The notes under the pieces are model-generated. The model searched no databases and was not told where the DNA came from. It saw only the letters and a program-made list of their open reading frames with translations. From positions 1 to 6,760 of the forward strand of contig JAGVPF010000072.1 in NCBI GenBank assembly GCA_020052325.1: a stretch of DNA of 6,760 nt, given 5' to 3'. Shown piece by piece: positions 5,027 through 6,760 of this stretch. Positions within the stretch are counted from its first letter, which is position 1. Every line of letters starts with the position of its first letter. This DNA is from an archaeon (GTDB taxonomy: Archaea > Micrarchaeota > Micrarchaeia > Anstonellales > Bilamarchaeaceae). A program made the translations under genes and the position numbers.

Positions 5027-5083
5027 TCCTTTAGGAAACCGATAACGGCCAGTTTTGGCCCCACCTTTTCCTAAAAAATGGAA
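5027..5083 (+). other. anticodon-loop intron of tRNA-Lys (37/38)
   Basis: 57 nt at the canonical 37/38 site; the junction can slide by one A. An inner helix TTTAGG (5030-5035) pairs with CCTAAA (5070-5075). At canonical spacing exon CTTT faces ATGG, giving a relaxed central helix (C-G, U-G, U-U, U-A). Its end, ATGGAA, resembles GTGGAT in the tRNA-Cys intron. Confidence 0.78.
5052..5081. repeat. palindromic intron module, copy 2
   Basis: GTTTTGG-CC-CCACCTTTT-cct-AAAA-AA-TGG. The 16-nt block CCACCTTTTCCTAAAA is identical to copy 1 (4654-4669). The hairpin is partly degraded: CCA/TGG and TTTT/AAAA still pair, with CC facing AA. Confidence 0.75.
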
Positions 5084-5165
5084 ATCCGCAGGTCGGGGGT
5101 TCAAATCCCCCTGAGCCCGTGAAAACAGATATCGGACAATAGGGCTTGGGGCGAAGTGAACGCAA

Positions 5166-5735
5166 TCACAACGCCCTGAGCCCGATTCTTCTTTCCATCC
5201 CCGCAATGAGGTCAGCGGAAGAGTCAAATAGGCTGCAGTTCTTGCGATAATATTCGAGGCACATCCTTCTTGCGGCAAGATTTGCCGTTTCACGGTTGCC
5301 AAAAAGGATTTCGTCGGAAGTCATGACCGAGAATCCGCGCTTCAACGCTTCTGCCGTTGTCGCCATCACGCAGAGGTGCCTTATCCAGCCCCCCATGGCG
5401 ATGGTGTCGACGTCATATGCCCCCAGGATGGTTTCTAGGTCGGGCTCCTTGAAAGCATCCATCGTCTTCTTGTAAATCCGTATCGCATCAGTACCGGCGG
5501 CTTCGGATATCTCCGGGAAAACATCGCGGGTGACCTTTCCGCTGACAAGAATTACCGGAATCCCTGACGAACGCGCGCTGGAGATGACCGATGACGCCCT
5601 GGAGATTCCCTCGCAAAGCGGGCCATGCTCGTATGTGAACGACCCCCGGTGCCTCTGCTGGAAATCGATGAGCATCAGCGCGACCCGTTTTTTCTGCCCT
5701 TCCAAGCCGCCTTGCACAGGTGCATCCGGCGTCAT
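5166..5735 (-). CDS. isochorismatase-fold cysteine hydrolase (copy 2)
   Basis: 189 residues, normal for the family. The likely triad is Asp24 (LMLIDFQQ), Lys90 (YKKTMDAF) and Cys122 (GGWIRHLCV). The nicotinamidase metal-binding motif (DxHxxxH) is absent, so a nicotinamidase is unlikely; the substrate is unknown. Expected to be a soluble cytoplasmic hydrolase. Its ATG overlaps the TGA of the upstream paralogue (ATGA at 5732-5735), which implies translational coupling. Both proteins share the layout around P-[EV]-I-[SR]-x-I-S-[DE]-A-A-G and the TSDEILF segment after the cysteine, so they probably arose by tandem duplication. They may form a heteromer or divide substrates (inference). It ends 46 nt from tRNA-Lys, convergent. 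Confidence 0.88.
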   Translation of the reverse strand: MTPDAPVQGGLEGQKKRVALMLIDFQQRHRGSFTYEHGPLCEGISRASSVISSARSSGIPVILVSGKVTRDVFPEISEAAGTDAIRIYKKTMDAFKEPDLETILGAYDVDTIAMGGWIRHLCVMATTAEALKRGFSVMTSDEILFGNRETANLAARRMCLEYYRKNCSLFDSSADLIAGMERRIGLRAL

Positions 5736-6307
5736 GGTTTCTCACCAGCGCCTGTCCCGGATCTGATGTCCCTGATAAGTCCTTCTGAGGTATCGTAGTA
5801 TGAGACGACGGGCCCGTGGATTATCCGCTCGTGAATCATCAGCGCGTCCATGGGGGGAAAACCGCTGCGGTGGAAAAGGATTTCGTCGCTTGTGATGACC
5901 CGGAACCCGTTCCATATGGCATCAAGCATCGAATCCCGCACGCATATGCCCTTCACCCAGCCAGCGAAGATAAGGGAATCCGAAAGGCTTTCACTAAGGA
6001 AGCGGCGGAAAGGCGCGATTGTGAAGGCGCTCTGGAGGGTTTTTGTGAAGTGCGGGGAGTCCGGACCCGCCGCATCGGATATCTCCCGAATCACCTGGGG
6101 CGAGCTGTCGTATGTCACGAGGATGGCGGGTCTGCCCGTTTCTCTCACCGCCCTTATGACACGCGCCGTACGCTGGATGCCTTCTTCGACGCTGGCGCCG
6201 GCGTATCCGAGCTTGTCGCGGCAGGCCTCCTGCATGTCCACGACCACCATCGCGAACTTCGGCGGCCTTTGGCTCCTGAAGGGGTAGATGAACTGCTTTT
6301 GCATCAT
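5732..6307 (-). CDS. isochorismatase-fold cysteine hydrolase (copy 1)
   Basis: 191 residues. The likely triad is Asp24 (AMVVVDMQ), Lys89 (HFTKTLQSAF) and Cys122 (AGWVKGICV). The core is a Rossmann-like alpha/beta fold; no signal peptide or metal motif is seen. It differs from its downstream paralogue mainly in the loop before the cysteine and in the C-terminal helix (MDALMIHERIIHG), so the substrates may differ. Start: two ATGs in a row (6307, 6304), 25 nt from a TTTTTAT box, with no Shine-Dalgarno sequence, fitting a leaderless mRNA. It is the first gene of a two-gene operon, about 90 nt downstream of the glutamine synthetase gene on the same strand. Confidence 0.88.
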   Translation of the reverse strand: MMQKQFIYPFRSQRPPKFAMVVVDMQEACRDKLGYAGASVEEGIQRTARVIRAVRETGRPAILVTYDSSPQVIREISDAAGPDSPHFTKTLQSAFTIAPFRRFLSESLSDSLIFAGWVKGICVRDSMLDAIWNGFRVITSDEILFHRSGFPPMDALMIHERIIHGPVVSYYDTSEGLIRDIRSGTGAGEKP

Positions 6308-6328
6308 ATGCGTATTGGTGGGAAGTGA

Positions 6329-6335
6329 ATAAAAA
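6329..6335 (-). promoter_or_regulatory. TATA box of the isochorismatase-type operon
   Basis: TTTTTAT on the minus strand, centred about 25 nt before the ATG at 6307. The surrounding 6325-6370 is strongly AT-rich, matching a promoter and probably also the terminator area of the glutamine synthetase gene. Confidence 0.5.
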
Positions 6336-6396
6336 GTTATGCAAAATGGAATAAAATGAAATAAAGAAGGAGGAACCGCGCTGCAGTTTCCACGGC

Positions 6397-6719
6397 TCAG
6401 ACATCGTGATAAAGGTAGAACTCGTAGGGATGGGGGCGAAGCCGCAGCGGGTCGATTTCCTTATGGCGCTTGAAGTCCACCCACGTCTCGATGACATCCT
6501 TGGTGAAAACACCGCCCTGGAGGAGGTAATCGTGGTCGTTTTCAAGCTCGACCATCGCTTCGGCAAGGCTGCCCGGGAGCTTCTTGATTTTTACGCTCCG
6601 TTCCTTGGCCATGTGGTAGATGTTTTCCGTGACCGCATCGCCAGGGTCGATTTTCTTCTTTATGCCGTCAAGCCCCGCCATGAGCATTGCCGAAAAACCC
6701 AGATACGGATTGCAGCTGG
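6397..6719 (-). CDS. glnA: glutamine synthetase type I, C-terminal fragment
   Basis: About 107 residues ending at TGA 6397-6399. Family signatures: SCNPYLGFSAMLMAGLDGI at the start, KLPGSLAEAM in the middle, and the GSI C-terminus RPHPYEFYLYHDV. Full-length enzymes are about 440-470 residues and form dodecamers that make glutamine from glutamate, ammonia and ATP. The segment that carries the adenylylated tyrosine in GSI-beta enzymes (NLYDLP) reads ENIYHM here, suggesting a GSI-alpha type that is not adenylylated. The 5' part is missing because the contig runs into adapter sequence at 6720. The apparent N-terminal residues MTGVQTCALPIS are translated adapter, not protein. Confidence 0.93.
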
Positions 6720-6760
6720 AGATCGGAAGAGCACACGTCTGAACTCCAGTCACATGCCTA
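6720..6760. other. Illumina TruSeq adapter and index (artefact)
   Basis: AGATCGGAAGAGC at 6720-6732, continuing through CACACGTCTGAACTCCAG to CAC at 6753, is the standard TruSeq read adapter. The last seven bases (6754-6760) are where the sample index would be. This is not genomic DNA. Confidence 0.98.

Larger units (their letters stand above)
4942..5119 (+). tRNA. tRNA-Lys(UUU) with two introns
   Basis: Exon 1, 4942-4958: acceptor GGGCTCA, TA, D-stem GCTC, AGCT. Exon 2, 5006-5026: TGGTA, GAGC, G, anticodon stem ACGGA, loop CTTTTA with anticodon TTT. Exon 3, 5084-5119: A38, TCCGC, AGGTC, T-arm GGGGG-TTCAAAT-CCCCC, acceptor TGAGCCC, discriminator G73. The acceptor and T-stem are perfect and the D-loop becomes AGCTTGGTA, a very common form, once the insert is removed. 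The only mismatch is A27-C43. CCA is not encoded. It is transcribed divergently from tRNA-Cys and convergently with the isochorismatase-type genes, with 46 nt to the stop codon of the nearer one. Confidence 0.92.

Noticed and set aside
4664..5034. Short open frames across the tRNA pair (66 and 80 codons)
   Set aside because: They span tRNA exons and hairpins and have no protein signature.
6720..6753. ATG at 6751-6753 as the start of a short glutamine synthetase-like gene
   Set aside because: The start codon and the first dozen residues are adapter sequence.

Overview
This looks like a piece of an archaeal genome, probably from a DPANN-type lineage such as Micrarchaeota or Diapherotrites (lineage is inference). 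Evidence: a class III (QxSxE) signal-peptide protein, AT-rich TATA boxes about 25-27 nt before start codons (leaderless style), GGTGA Shine-Dalgarno sequences, and two tRNA genes interrupted by several introns, some at non-canonical positions. The right end (6720-6760) is Illumina TruSeq adapter plus index bases, so the contig end is artefactual.

Layout: 2-358 (+) is the C-terminal part of a YgjP/DUF45-type zinc metallopeptidase. It converges with a two-gene minus-strand unit, an unrecognised 542-aa charged helical protein with three exact 49-residue repeats (801-2429) followed 4 nt later by a YjbQ/UPF0047 protein (383-796, apparently CTG-started). From 2560 rightward a plus-strand unit encodes a small unrecognised charged protein and, overlapping it in another frame, a class III signal-peptide protein with a four-cysteine tail. 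The DNA around the first start carries two large perfect inverted repeats. 3140-3465 holds no gene but a strongly structured GC-rich RNA candidate whose helix order resembles RNase P RNA. A CaCA-family cation exchanger (3555-4544) with a degenerate second alpha repeat follows.

4545-5120 is a divergent tRNA pair. tRNA-Cys(GCA) on the minus strand has an anticodon-loop intron and an apparent T-arm intron. tRNA-Lys(UUU) on the plus strand has a D-loop intron and an anticodon-loop intron. Both appear to be driven from one central TATA box (4903-4911). A hairpin-rich 162-bp insert lies between two copies of the tRNA-Cys 5' end, and a palindromic module is shared by the two anticodon introns.

The last part has two tandem isochorismatase-fold hydrolases (ATGA overlap, minus strand) and the C-terminus of a type I glutamine synthetase cut off by the adapter. 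The most notable content is RNA: the intron-dense tRNA pair, the hairpin insert and the 3140-3465 structured RNA. I do not see a defence system, CRISPR array or transposase.
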